Positions 1-7,687 of a stretch of 64,000 bases of DNA are shown one piece after another. Every line of letters begins with the position of its first letter. Position 1 is the first letter of the stretch. A program made the position numbers and the translations under genes. Source of the DNA: Clostridiales bacterium. GTDB taxonomy: Bacteria > Bacillota > Clostridia > Christensenellales > Aristaeellaceae. The notes under the pieces were generated by a model. The model had not been told where the DNA came from. It saw only the letters and a list, made by a program, of their open reading frames with translations, and did no database searches. The stretch covers positions 83,782-147,781 of the forward strand of contig SVGM01000009.1 of the NCBI GenBank assembly GCA_015056365.1, written 5' to 3'.

Positions 1-389
1 TCAAGGCTTTCTATCACGATGTGGCTCTGCAGATCGCTGCTGCCCGTCCCACCTACGTGCGCCCCGAAGAAGTGCCCGCCGAGACCCTGGAGAACGAGCG
101 CAAGATCCTCCGCGCCCAGGCGATGGAAGAAGGCAAGCCCGAAGATATCGCCAACCGCATGGTGGAAGGCCGTATCAAGAAGTACTACAAGGAAGTCTGC
201 CTGCTGGAGCAGCCCTTCGTCAAGGATGGCGACAAGAGCATCAAGCAGGTCATGACCGAGACCGCCAAGGCCATCGGCGCCAACCTGGATCTGGTCAAGT
301 TCGAGCGTTTCGAGCGCGGCGAAGGCATCGAGAAGCGCAAGGACAACTTCGCTGAAGAAATCGCTGCCCAGATGGCTGCCATGAAGTAA
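1..389 (+). CDS. tsf: Elongation factor Ts, C-terminal part (5' end outside window)
   Basis: The frame is open from base 3 to the TAA at 387-389 and has no start inside the window, so this is the C-terminal part (about 128 residues) of EF-Ts, the guanine-nucleotide exchange factor that regenerates EF-Tu-GTP in the cytoplasm. Recognition rests on the conserved C-terminal pattern: ALQIAAARPTYV, then a helical stretch ending FVKDGDKSIKQVM and GANLDLVKFERFERGEGIE. pyrH follows on the same strand, the usual bacterial order, but a strong hairpin terminator at 430-460 separates them. An internal GTG at 21 is not a start. The family assignment is secure; the length of the missing N-terminus cannot be judged. 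Confidence 0.95.
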   Translation, partial: KAFYHDVALQIAAARPTYVRPEEVPAETLENERKILRAQAMEEGKPEDIANRMVEGRIKKYYKEVCLLEQPFVKDGDKSIKQVMTETAKAIGANLDLVKFERFERGEGIEKRKDNFAEEIAAQMAAMK

Positions 390-429
390 TTCAACCCCAT
401 CGGTTTCAACGGTCAGGCATTGACCTTGT

Positions 430-460
430 GGCACGCAGGCTTTGCCTGCGTGCCTTTTTT
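430..460 (+). terminator. Intrinsic terminator after tsf
   Basis: A perfect 11-bp stem (430-440 with 444-454) closes a TTT loop and is followed by six T residues. It lies 40 bases after the tsf stop and just before the pyrH ribosome-binding site. pyrH must therefore be read by read-through or from a promoter I cannot place. Confidence 0.85.
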
Positions 461-479
461 CGACGAAAGGAAGGATAGC

Positions 480-1193
480 ATGCCTGTAACCTACAAACGC
501 GTCATCCTCAAGCTCAGCGGCGAGGCCCTGGGCGAAAACGGCAAGGGTTTCTGTCACGAAAAATTCGAAGAAGCTGCCAAAATGCTCATCGACATCCAGA
601 AAACCGGCGTGGAGCTGGCTGTGGTCATTGGCGGCGGCAACGTGTGGCGCGGCCGCCGTGGTGCCGCCATGCGCATGGGTACCGTCGCTGCCGACCAGAT
701 GGGCATGCTGGGCACCCTGCAGAACTGCCTCTATATGCGGGACACCCTCGCCCACATGGGTGCGAAGGCCGTCGTCATGACCGCTGTGGATATGCCCCGC
801 TTTGCCGAGCCCTACAACACCGTCAAGGCGCTGGATCTGCTCGCTCAGGGCCACATCGTGCTCTTTGCCTGCGGCATCGGCAGCCCCTGCTTCTCCACCG
901 ATACCACCGTGGTGCTCCGCGGCATCGAGCTGGAATGCGATGCCCTCCTGATGGCCAAGAACATCGACGGCGTCTACACCGCCGACCCCAACGTGGATCC
1001 CACCGCCACCCTCATTCCCGATATTTCCTACGCCGAAGCCGCCGCCCGTGACCTGCGCGTCATGGACGCCGCCGCCTTCAGCCTGCTCCGGGAAAACAAC
1101 GTGCCCCAGCTCCGCGTTTTCGGCCTCCAGCCTGCGGAGAACATCATCAAAGTCCTGAACGGGGACACCATGGGCACCGTGCTGCATCCGTAA
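480..1193 (+). CDS. pyrH: UMP kinase
   Basis: UMP kinase of the amino-acid-kinase fold phosphorylates UMP to UDP with ATP, an essential cytoplasmic step of pyrimidine nucleotide synthesis. At 237 residues it has the normal bacterial length. Visible motifs are N-terminal KLSGEAL, the glycine-rich IGGGNVWRG near residue 55, the UMP-site region (ADQMGMLGTLQN), and the nucleotide-binding LLMAKNIDGVYTADP near residue 160. The ATG at 480 is chosen because GAAAGGAAGG lies just upstream; the longer upstream reading would pass through the tsf terminator hairpin. frr, which usually follows pyrH, is not next; a 356-base hairpin-rich gap and a MATE transporter follow. Confidence 0.95.
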   Translation: MPVTYKRVILKLSGEALGENGKGFCHEKFEEAAKMLIDIQKTGVELAVVIGGGNVWRGRRGAAMRMGTVAADQMGMLGTLQNCLYMRDTLAHMGAKAVVMTAVDMPRFAEPYNTVKALDLLAQGHIVLFACGIGSPCFSTDTTVVLRGIELECDALLMAKNIDGVYTADPNVDPTATLIPDISYAEAAARDLRVMDAAAFSLLRENNVPQLRVFGLQPAENIIKVLNGDTMGTVLHP

Positions 1194-1205
1194 CCAAGGC
1201 CAACG

Positions 1206-1524
1206 GCAGGGGTTCCACCCCTGCACCCCGCAAGGGGCTGAGCCCCTTGACCCGCTCTTTGCGCCCATTTCATGGGCGCAAGGGGTGGCTATAATTTGTT
1301 TCAGGACTGCTCTCAGACCGCCGTGACACGACGGGTGTCACGGCTCGCTTGGGTGATGTGATTCTTTCGGTAGCAACCTACATATCGCCGCTAAATTGCC
1401 CAAGTTACTTTCAAATCTGTATCCCCCATCGCCACACCCTTGTCCGCATGAAATGCGGACAATATCAGGATTCTTAAGGAACGAAGTTCCTTAAGCGGAG
1501 GGCGTGGGAGGCAGAGCCTCCCAC
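1206..1524. repeat. Array of seven short-loop hairpins (intergenic repeat, copy A)
   Basis: The gap between pyrH and the MATE gene holds seven near-perfect palindromes: 1206-1224, 1231-1249, 1261-1279, 1321-1343, 1440-1462, 1473-1495 and 1504-1524. Five have three-base loops (TGA, TTC, GAA, GAA, AGA). No ORF is convincing here. The first three hairpins recur in the same order, in inverted orientation and with sequence drift, at 10669-10747, including the shared block ATGGGCGCAAGGGG. This marks a dispersed intergenic repeat family. Whether the hairpins act in RNA or are non-autonomous mobile DNA cannot be told from one window. Confidence 0.7.
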
Positions 1525-1549
1525 CATCACCCCCCTCAGAAAGGAAATT

Positions 1550-2986
1550 ATGCTCAAGAAGATTCAAGCTTTGTTTGCCCCCCGGGATCTGACGGTGGGC
1601 AAGCCCATGAGCGGGATTGCTATGTTTGCCGTTCCGCTGCTCATCGGTAATTTAGCGCAGCAGATGTACAACACCGTTGACGCCATCGTGGTGGGTCAGT
1701 ATGTAGGCGACGCTGCGCTGGGCGCAGTAGGTCTGGGCGGCGCAGTGCTGAACCTGATCCTGGTGTTGTTCATGGGCATCTCCACCGGCGCGACCATTGT
1801 AGTCAGCCAGTATTTCGGCGCAAAAGACCGGGAACGTCTCAGCCACGCGGTGGGTACCACCATTACCCTCACCGTCATCAGCGGCATTATCATGTCCGTT
1901 GTGGGCATGCTTTTGAGCCGTCCGCTGCTGAAGCTGCTGGGCACTTCCGACGCCATGATCGGTCTGGCCACGGATTATCTGGTCATCATCATGCTGGGTC
2001 TGATGGGCAATGGTCTGTACAACATTTTGAGCGGCGTGATGCGCGGTCTGGGCGACTCCACCAGCCCGCTGATCTATCTGCTGGTGGCTTGCGGCCTGAA
2101 CATCGTGCTGGATCTTCTGTTTGTTGCCGTTTTTGGCATGACCACCGACGGCGTGGCATGGGCGACCATCATCGCGCAGGCAGTCTCTGGTTCGCTGTGC
2201 GTCATCAAGCTGTGCAAGATGAAGAACCTGCTGGATCTGAACCGACAAACTCTGCGGCTGGACAAACCCATCGTACGACGAGTGGTAAAGCTGGGCGTAC
2301 CTGCGGGCATGACCCAAATGATCTTCGCCCTGTCCAATATTCTGGTGCAGTCCCTGACTACCTCTCTGGGCGATAACGTGGTCACCGCCACCACTGCCAT
2401 CATGCGCGTGGACGGCTTTGCCATGATGCCCAACTTTACCTTCGGCATTGCTGCTACCACCTTTACTGGTCAAAACATCGGTGCTCGACGATGGGATCGC
2501 GTCAAGCAGGGCGCAAAAGCCACGCTGATCCTTGCCGTTGGCACGGCCACTGTGCTGGTGGTCGGCATTCTGCTCTTCGGACGCAACCTGATGCAGGTAT
2601 TCACCTCCACCCCCGAGATCGTGGAACTGGGCGTGAGCATGATGCGCCTGCTGGCTGTGGGCTACATCGCCTTTGCCGTCACCCAGACGCTGCAGGGCGT
2701 AATGCGTGGCTGCGGCGAGACGGTTGTTCCCATGTGGATCAGCATTATCGTGACGGTAATCATCCGCATGCCGCTGGCCTATCTGTGGGCGCATCTGACC
2801 AAGAGCCCCGCATGGCCCAACGGCGATCCCACCTGCCTCTACGGCTCTCTGCTGATCGCCTGGTGCTCCGGCTGCCTGCTGACCACCCTGTTCTATGTAA
2901 AGGGCAAATGGCGCAAGCGCACCAAGAAAGCCCTCACCGAAGAAAATGACGAAAACGAGCTGGATGAAACCATCCAGCCTGCCTGA
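1550..2986 (+). CDS. MATE family efflux transporter
   Basis: A 478-residue membrane protein of the multidrug and toxic compound extrusion family, which exports cationic compounds in exchange for Na+ or H+. Two MatE repeats are visible, roughly residues 20-180 and 245-405, each opening with a conserved half such as PLLIGNLAQQMYNTVDAIVVG and LGVPAGMTQMIFALSN. About twelve hydrophobic segments and a basic, glutamate-rich cytoplasmic tail (KGKWRKRTKKAL) follow. Start ATG at 1550 has AAAGGAAA upstream. argS starts 30 bases after its stop, so the two may be co-transcribed. The substrate cannot be assigned from sequence. Confidence 0.9.
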   Translation: MLKKIQALFAPRDLTVGKPMSGIAMFAVPLLIGNLAQQMYNTVDAIVVGQYVGDAALGAVGLGGAVLNLILVLFMGISTGATIVVSQYFGAKDRERLSHAVGTTITLTVISGIIMSVVGMLLSRPLLKLLGTSDAMIGLATDYLVIIMLGLMGNGLYNILSGVMRGLGDSTSPLIYLLVACGLNIVLDLLFVAVFGMTTDGVAWATIIAQAVSGSLCVIKLCKMKNLLDLNRQTLRLDKPIVRRVVKLGVPAGMTQMIFALSNILVQSLTTSLGDNVVTATTAIMRVDGFAMMPNFTFGIAATTFTGQNIGARRWDRVKQGAKATLILAVGTATVLVVGILLFGRNLMQVFTSTPEIVELGVSMMRLLAVGYIAFAVTQTLQGVMRGCGETVVPMWISIIVTVIIRMPLAYLWAHLTKSPAWPNGDPTCLYGSLLIAWCSGCLLTTLFYVKGKWRKRTKKALTEENDENELDETIQPA

Positions 2987-3016
2987 TACAACCTTTGACG
3001 AAGGGAGCAACCAACC

Positions 3017-4741
3017 ATGGATACCAAACAGAGCCTTGCTGCGCTCATCGCAGAAACGATTGAAAATTGCTACATGGGCATCGACGGTCTGCCCACTGCC
3101 GAGGAGATCGGCGGCTTTCTGGAGATCCCGCCCCAGAAGGAAATGGGCGACTACGCCTTCCCCTGCTTCAAATTGAGCCGCACGCTGCGCATGGGTCCCC
3201 CTCAGATCGCTTCCACGCTGGCAAGTGCCATCGATGCAGGCGACCTGTGCGAGGCCAAGCAGCTGGGCGGCTACCTGAACTTTTTCCTCAACCGGGACAA
3301 CTTTGCCAAGAAAACGCTGGACAATGTGCTTGCCTCTGGTGAAGCCTACGGCGCGGATACCTTGGGCGAAGGCAAGACCGTCTGCATCGACTATTCCTCC
3401 ATCAATATCGCCAAGCGTTTCCATATTGGTCACCTGTCCACCACCATGCTGGGCCACAGCCTTGGCCGCATCTTCCGCCATCTGGGCTACAAGACCGTTG
3501 GCATCAACCACTTGGGCGACTGGGGCACCCAGTTCGGCAAGCTGATCTACGCCTACAAGACCTGGGGCGAGGAATCCGAAGTGGAAGCCCAGGGCGTGCC
3601 GGAGCTGACCCGCCTGTACGTAAAGTTCCACGAGGAAGCCGAGAAGGATCCCTCTCTTGACGACGAAGGCCGCCGCTGGTTCAAGGCCATTGAGGACGGC
3701 GACGAGGAAGCCCTGCGCCTGTTCAATTGGTTCAAGGATCTGACCCTGCGCGACGCCAAGCCCGTCTACGACATGCTGGGCGTGGAGTTTGACAGCTACA
3801 ACGGCGAATCCTTCTACGTGGACAAGACCGACCGTGTGGTGAGCGAGCTTCGGGAGAAGAACCTGCTGACCTTGTCCGAGGGCGCGTCTGTGGTCGATCT
3901 GGACGAGGAAAACAGCGGCATGCCCCCCTGCCTGATCCTCAAGAAGGACGGTACCACCATCTACGCCACCCGCGACATCGCCGCTGCTCTGTACCGCAAA
4001 GAAACCTATGACTTCGACAAGTGCCTCTACGTGGTGGCCTATCAGCAGGATCTGCACTTCCGCCAGTTCTTCAAGGTCATCGAAAAGATGGGCTACGACT
4101 GGGCCAAGGACCTGGTGCACGTCTCCTTCGGCATGATCAGCGTGGGCGGTCAGAGCCTGTCCACCCGTAAGGGTCACGTGCTGTTCCTGGAGGATGTGCT
4201 GAACACTGCCATCCAGAAGGCCCGGGAGATCATCGAAGAGAAGAGCCCCAATCTGGAAAACAAGGACGAAGTGGCCAAGCAGATAGGTATCGGCGCCGTT
4301 GTCTATGCCGACCTGCAGAACGGTCGCATCAAGGATATCGACTTCACTTGGGAACGAGTGCTCAGCTTTGACGGCGAGACCGGCCCCTATGTGCAGTATA
4401 CCCACGCCCGCTGCTGCAGCGCCCTGCGCAAGGCCGAGGGTCTGGAGGAAGCCGCCATCGACTATTCCGCCCTCAGCGACGACTACGCTCAGGAGCTGCT
4501 GCGCCAGCTGAGCCGCTTCCCGGACACCGTCAAGGAAGCCGCCAACCGCTACGAGCCCAGCATCATCACCCGCGCTGTCACCGAGCTGTGCAAGGCGTAC
4601 AACAAGTTCTACTACGAAAACCGCATCATCGTGGACGAAGCCGGCGTGCGCGCTGCCCGTATCGCCCTGACCCGTGCCGTGAAGAACACCATCAAGACCG
4701 GCCTGTACCTCATCGGTATGGAAGCCCCGGAAAGGATGTAA
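3017..4741 (+). CDS. argS: Arginine--tRNA ligase
   Basis: Class Ia arginyl-tRNA synthetase, 574 residues, within the normal range. It charges tRNA-Arg with arginine using ATP. An N-terminal Add-1-type domain (about residues 1-110) precedes the HIGH motif, seen as FHIGH near residue 139. The KMSKS-like loop is reduced to STRKGH near residue 385, and the C-terminal DALR anticodon-binding helices include YVQYTHARCCSALRK. Start ATG at 3017 has AAGGGAG upstream. The stop is followed after one base by the ATG of the RNA methyltransferase, so the pair is almost certainly one transcript. No T-box leader fits in the 30-base upstream gap. Confidence 0.96.
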   Translation: MDTKQSLAALIAETIENCYMGIDGLPTAEEIGGFLEIPPQKEMGDYAFPCFKLSRTLRMGPPQIASTLASAIDAGDLCEAKQLGGYLNFFLNRDNFAKKTLDNVLASGEAYGADTLGEGKTVCIDYSSINIAKRFHIGHLSTTMLGHSLGRIFRHLGYKTVGINHLGDWGTQFGKLIYAYKTWGEESEVEAQGVPELTRLYVKFHEEAEKDPSLDDEGRRWFKAIEDGDEEALRLFNWFKDLTLRDAKPVYDMLGVEFDSYNGESFYVDKTDRVVSELREKNLLTLSEGASVVDLDEENSGMPPCLILKKDGTTIYATRDIAAALYRKETYDFDKCLYVVAYQQDLHFRQFFKVIEKMGYDWAKDLVHVSFGMISVGGQSLSTRKGHVLFLEDVLNTAIQKAREIIEEKSPNLENKDEVAKQIGIGAVVYADLQNGRIKDIDFTWERVLSFDGETGPYVQYTHARCCSALRKAEGLEEAAIDYSALSDDYAQELLRQLSRFPDTVKEAANRYEPSIITRAVTELCKAYNKFYYENRIIVDEAGVRAARIALTRAVKNTIKTGLYLIGMEAPERM

Positions 4742-4742
4742 C

Positions 4743-5519
4743 ATGAAGGAACTTACCAGCCTGAAAAACCCCGTGGTGCAGGCTGCCCGCGCCCTGCAGA
4801 CCGCCAAAGAGCGTGCCCGCCAGGGCGCGTTCCTCTGCGACGGGGAACACATGGTCACCGAGGCGCTCAGCGTCTGCCCGGGGCGGGTACGCATCCTGTT
4901 TGTGGACAAGGACTGTGTGGAACGGTTTGCCGCCCTATTGCACAAGGCCCCTGTGGATGCGCAGGTCTATGCCGTGCCGGAAAGTGTGATGGAAGCTATC
5001 TCCCAGGTGAAGACGCCCCAGGGCATTGCCGCCGTGGTAGCGCTGCCGGAAAGCGTGCCGCTGGATCATCAGCAGGGGCGGCTCATGCTGCTGGAAAACG
5101 TACAGGACCCGGGCAATGTGGGCACCATCCTGCGCACGCTGGACGCTGCCGGTTTTGCCGGATGTATTCTCACCCCCGGCTGTGCTGATCCCTATGCGCC
5201 CAAGGCCCTGCGCGCCACCATGGGCAGCGCCCTGCGCATTCCCATTACCTTTGCGGACAGCGCGGCGCAGGCTGTGAAAACACTGAATCAGCGGGGCTAT
5301 GCCACCATTGCCGCCTCTTTGGACGGCCAGCCGTTCTATGAGCGGGAGGCGCTTGGCGAAAGCGTGTGTGTGCTCATTGGCAACGAAGGGCAGGGACTCA
5401 CCCCCGAAGCGCAGGCTGCCTGCTCCCACCGCTACAAGCTGCCCATGCGCGGCGGTGCGGAATCGCTGAATGCTGGCATTGCTGCCGCCGTAATGATGTA
5501 TGATCTGATGAACCGGTAA
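4743..5519 (+). CDS. TrmH/SpoU-family RNA 2'-O-methyltransferase
   Basis: A 258-residue SAM-dependent SPOUT methyltransferase that likely adds a 2'-O-methyl group to tRNA or rRNA. The N-terminal substrate-binding domain begins ELTSLKNPVVQAARALQ. The C-terminal knotted domain shows the three SpoU motifs: NVQDPGNVGTILRT, LIGNEGQGL and LPMRGGAESLNAGIAAA. The start overlaps the end of argS closely, with its ribosome-binding site (GGAAAGGA) inside argS, which implies translational coupling. Which RNA position it modifies is unknown; the domain layout resembles YsgA/RlmB relatives rather than tRNA Gm18 enzymes. Confidence 0.9.
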   Translation: MKELTSLKNPVVQAARALQTAKERARQGAFLCDGEHMVTEALSVCPGRVRILFVDKDCVERFAALLHKAPVDAQVYAVPESVMEAISQVKTPQGIAAVVALPESVPLDHQQGRLMLLENVQDPGNVGTILRTLDAAGFAGCILTPGCADPYAPKALRATMGSALRIPITFADSAAQAVKTLNQRGYATIAASLDGQPFYEREALGESVCVLIGNEGQGLTPEAQAACSHRYKLPMRGGAESLNAGIAAAVMMYDLMNR

Positions 5520-5680
5520 CGGATATTATCGCCTACTCCTCATGCAGGCAGCCATGCTGCCCGCTTCAGATGTCCGATCGATCCCGGGAGGCGTCGGAGA
5601 GCCGAAGCGCTTCTACGCATGTTCCGAGACCCGTTCGCAGCGAAGATTCCCTCTGTCTGTTTTCTCTCATCTCCCTACCA

Positions 5681-5822
5681 AAAGGAGGTTTTCTCGATGG
5701 TTTTGGCCATTGTCCCGGCTCCATGCAAGGCATAAGACGGTATTGCATGGAGAATACACATCGAGCCGTCCGCCTTGCTTGTTTTGACGGATCCCCAAAC
5801 GAAACAAAAGGAGCAAGGACAT
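5681..5822 (+). promoter_or_regulatory. Putative translational attenuator leader of the MFS gene
   Basis: The region contains a 12-codon leader ORF and competing stems. State 1 combines stem A (5719-5728 with 5743-5752, 10 bp) and stem B (5773-5779 with 5812-5818, 7 bp); stem B overlaps the ribosome-binding site of the MFS gene (GGAG at 5810-5813). State 2 is a nested stem in which 5725-5731 pairs with 5772-5778 and 5736-5740 with 5766-5770, 12 bp in all, which breaks both A and B and frees the site. This matches the logic of erm and mef leaders; the inducing ligand is inference. Confidence 0.55.
5697..5735 (+). CDS. Leader peptide MVLAIVPAPCKA upstream of MFS transporter
   Basis: A 12-codon ORF with a textbook ribosome-binding site (AAAGGAGG at 5681-5688, eight bases before the ATG). 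It ends at TAA 5733-5735, 87 bases upstream of the MFS start. Its last five codons form one arm of stem A and part of the competing long stem, so ribosome position on this ORF would decide the RNA fold. The peptide has no known homologue that I recognise; the case rests on the strong start signal and on the overlap with the stems. Confidence 0.5.
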   Translation: MVLAIVPAPCKA

Positions 5823-7133
5823 ATGAAACAATCTTTCAAACAAACCTTTCATGAGCTGAGATCCTTTCTGCTGCTGTGGCTGACCCAGTCGTTTTCCGCC
5901 CTGGGCAGCGCCATGACCAATTTCGCGTTGGTCATCTGGCTGTTTGAGCGCACCGGCTCGGCGCTGACCACCGCCCTTTTGACGGTCTGTTCCTATGCGC
6001 CCTATGTGATGATGAGCATCTTTGCCGGCGCCATCAGCGACCGGTGGAACAAAAAGACCATCCTGCTGGTGTGCGACACGCTGGCGGCTATTTGCACGGT
6101 AGTGGTATTGTACCTGCTGCGCACAGAGCAGCTGGAGGCGTGGCATCTGTATGCTTTAAACGCCCTCAACGGCCTGATGAACACGGTGCAGTCACCTGCA
6201 GCGGACGTGTCCATCACGCTGCTGACGCCGGAAAAGCACTATCAGAAAACCAGCGGTCTCCGTTCATTCTCCAACTCCCTGGTGACCATTCTGACCCCGA
6301 TCTTTGCCACCGCACTGGTAACGCTGGTGGGCGTGGAAGCGGTCATCGCCTTTGACTTGTTCACTTTTGGCGCTGCATTTCTGTCGTTGCTGTTCCTGAT
6401 CCGTATCCCCAAGGCAGCGGTAGCGCAGGAACAGAGGGAGGGCATGCTTCGCGCTGCCAGAGCCGGGCTGAGCTGGCTGGGCAAAAATCCGGGTATTCTG
6501 TGGCTGATGCTGTTCCTGGCGGCCATCAACCTGATCGCCTCCATCTACAACGCGGCGCTGCCTGCGCTGGTGCTGTCCCGTCCCTATGGCGGCGAAACGG
6601 TGCTGGGCACGCTGAATGCCTCCACAGGGATCGCCACCCTGCTGGGCAGCCTGATCGTTACCGTGCTGCCCGCGCCCAAAAGCCGGGTCAAGACCATCTG
6701 CAACACCCTGCTCATCTCCATGAGCACGGAGAATTTCCTGCTTTCGCTGGGCCGCAGCCCCTGGGTATGGTACGCAGGTTCCATCCTGGGCTGGCTGATG
6801 ATCCCCCTGATGAACGCCAACCTGGACGTGGTGATGCGCAGCCGCATTCCGGCGGCGGTGCAAGGCCGGGTGTACTCGGTGCGCAACAGCCTGCAGTTTT
6901 TCACCATCCCGCTGGGCTATCTGCTGGGCGGTGCGCTGGTGGATCACGTGTTTGAGCCGCTGATGGCGCAGACGGATTCGCAGCTGCTTCTCCGCCTCTT
7001 CGGTACAGGCAAAGGCTCGGGCGCTGCGTTTCTGTTTATGGTGATCGGCTTTGCCGGCGTGGCGGTGTGTTTGATTTTCAGAAGGATCAGGCATATCCGT
7101 GAGCTGGAGGCTACCGCGCCGTCGGAGGCATAA
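5823..7133 (+). CDS. MFS transporter, macrolide-efflux (Mef-like) type
   Basis: A 436-residue major facilitator with about twelve hydrophobic segments. The opening FLLLWLTQSFSALGSAMT, the loop GAISDRWNKKTILLVCD between segments 2 and 3, and the overall layout match the MFS_3/Mef branch, whose characterised members export macrolides or other hydrophobic compounds by proton antiport. The ATG at 5823 is chosen for GGAG at 5810-5813 and for the position of the leader stems; the in-frame upstream ATG at 5775 lies inside the leader and lacks a ribosome-binding site. The upstream leader peptide and alternative stems suggest drug-inducible translation. The substrate is not proven. Confidence 0.85.
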   Translation: MKQSFKQTFHELRSFLLLWLTQSFSALGSAMTNFALVIWLFERTGSALTTALLTVCSYAPYVMMSIFAGAISDRWNKKTILLVCDTLAAICTVVVLYLLRTEQLEAWHLYALNALNGLMNTVQSPAADVSITLLTPEKHYQKTSGLRSFSNSLVTILTPIFATALVTLVGVEAVIAFDLFTFGAAFLSLLFLIRIPKAAVAQEQREGMLRAARAGLSWLGKNPGILWLMLFLAAINLIASIYNAALPALVLSRPYGGETVLGTLNASTGIATLLGSLIVTVLPAPKSRVKTICNTLLISMSTENFLLSLGRSPWVWYAGSILGWLMIPLMNANLDVVMRSRIPAAVQGRVYSVRNSLQFFTIPLGYLLGGALVDHVFEPLMAQTDSQLLLRLFGTGKGSGAAFLFMVIGFAGVAVCLIFRRIRHIRELEATAPSEA

Positions 7134-7156
7134 CGCGTCCTTCCCCCATACCCTCA

Positions 7157-7183
7157 AGCCGCGTCTCCCTATGGGGCGCGGCT
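7157..7183 (+). terminator. Possible weak terminator after MFS gene
   Basis: A 7-bp GC-rich stem (7157-7163 with 7177-7183) is followed by CCTATTTT. The T run is short and interrupted, so termination would be partial, and the ribosome-binding site of the VOC gene follows at once. Confidence 0.4.
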
Positions 7184-7209
7184 CCTATTTTCAAAGGAGG
7201 CCTTTCTCG

Positions 7210-7593
7210 ATGCTGATTGAACACATCGCCCTGTACGTCAACGACCTGGAGGCTGCTCGCCTCTTCTTTACGGACTACCTGGGCGCAGCCTCCAACGAGG
7301 GCTATCATAATCCCCGCACCGGTTTCCGCTCCTACTTTCTCGCCTTTGACGGCGGCGCAAGGCTGGAGATCATGCAGCGGCCCGATATGGAAGACCAGCC
7401 CAAGCCGCCTGTCCGGACAGGCTATGCCCATGTGGCGTTTTCCCTTGGCAGCCGGGCAGGGGTGGATGCGCTGACGGAGCGCCTGAAGGCGAATGGATAT
7501 CAAATCCTCAGCGGCCCCCGCACCACCGGGGACGGCTATTACGAAAGCTGCATCGTGGCGGTGGAGGGAAATCTGATCGAGCTGACGGAATAG
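7210..7593 (+). CDS. VOC (glyoxalase/dioxygenase) superfamily protein
   Basis: A 127-residue single vicinal-oxygen-chelate domain. It begins IEHIALYVNDLEAARLFF, has the expected mid-domain RSYFLAFDGGARLEIM and the second module GYAHVAFSLG, and ends with YYESCIVAVEGNLIELTE, where metal-ligand positions of the fold fall (His near the start, Glu near the end). Members include glyoxalase I, fosfomycin-modifying enzymes and bleomycin-binding proteins; the exact reaction cannot be assigned. The ATG at 7210 is chosen for AAAGGAGG immediately upstream; the longer reading would include the tail of the MFS gene. Confidence 0.85.
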   Translation: MLIEHIALYVNDLEAARLFFTDYLGAASNEGYHNPRTGFRSYFLAFDGGARLEIMQRPDMEDQPKPPVRTGYAHVAFSLGSRAGVDALTERLKANGYQILSGPRTTGDGYYESCIVAVEGNLIELTE

Positions 7594-7606
7594 TCCGCCT
7601 CCCGTG

Positions 7607-7635
7607 TTGACTCCCCTGCCAAACAGGCGTATCAT
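7607..7635 (+). promoter_or_regulatory. Promoter for M18 aminopeptidase
   Basis: TTGACT (7607-7612), a 17-base spacer and TATCAT (7630-7635), 53 bases before the aminopeptidase start. Confidence 0.65.
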
Positions 7636-7687
7636 ATCAGACAGAACAATGCGCATACTGCGCCACCACAAATGGAGGAAATTGAAT

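Noticed and set aside
2987..3016. T-box or other tRNA-sensing leader before argS
   Set aside because: The gap to the MATE gene is only 30 bases and contains just a ribosome-binding site.
1652..4945. Very long open frame of 1097 codons on the minus strand
   Set aside because: It runs antisense to the MATE and argS genes, has no ribosome-binding site, and its translation is low-complexity His/Gln/Val-rich; the opposite strand carries clear families.
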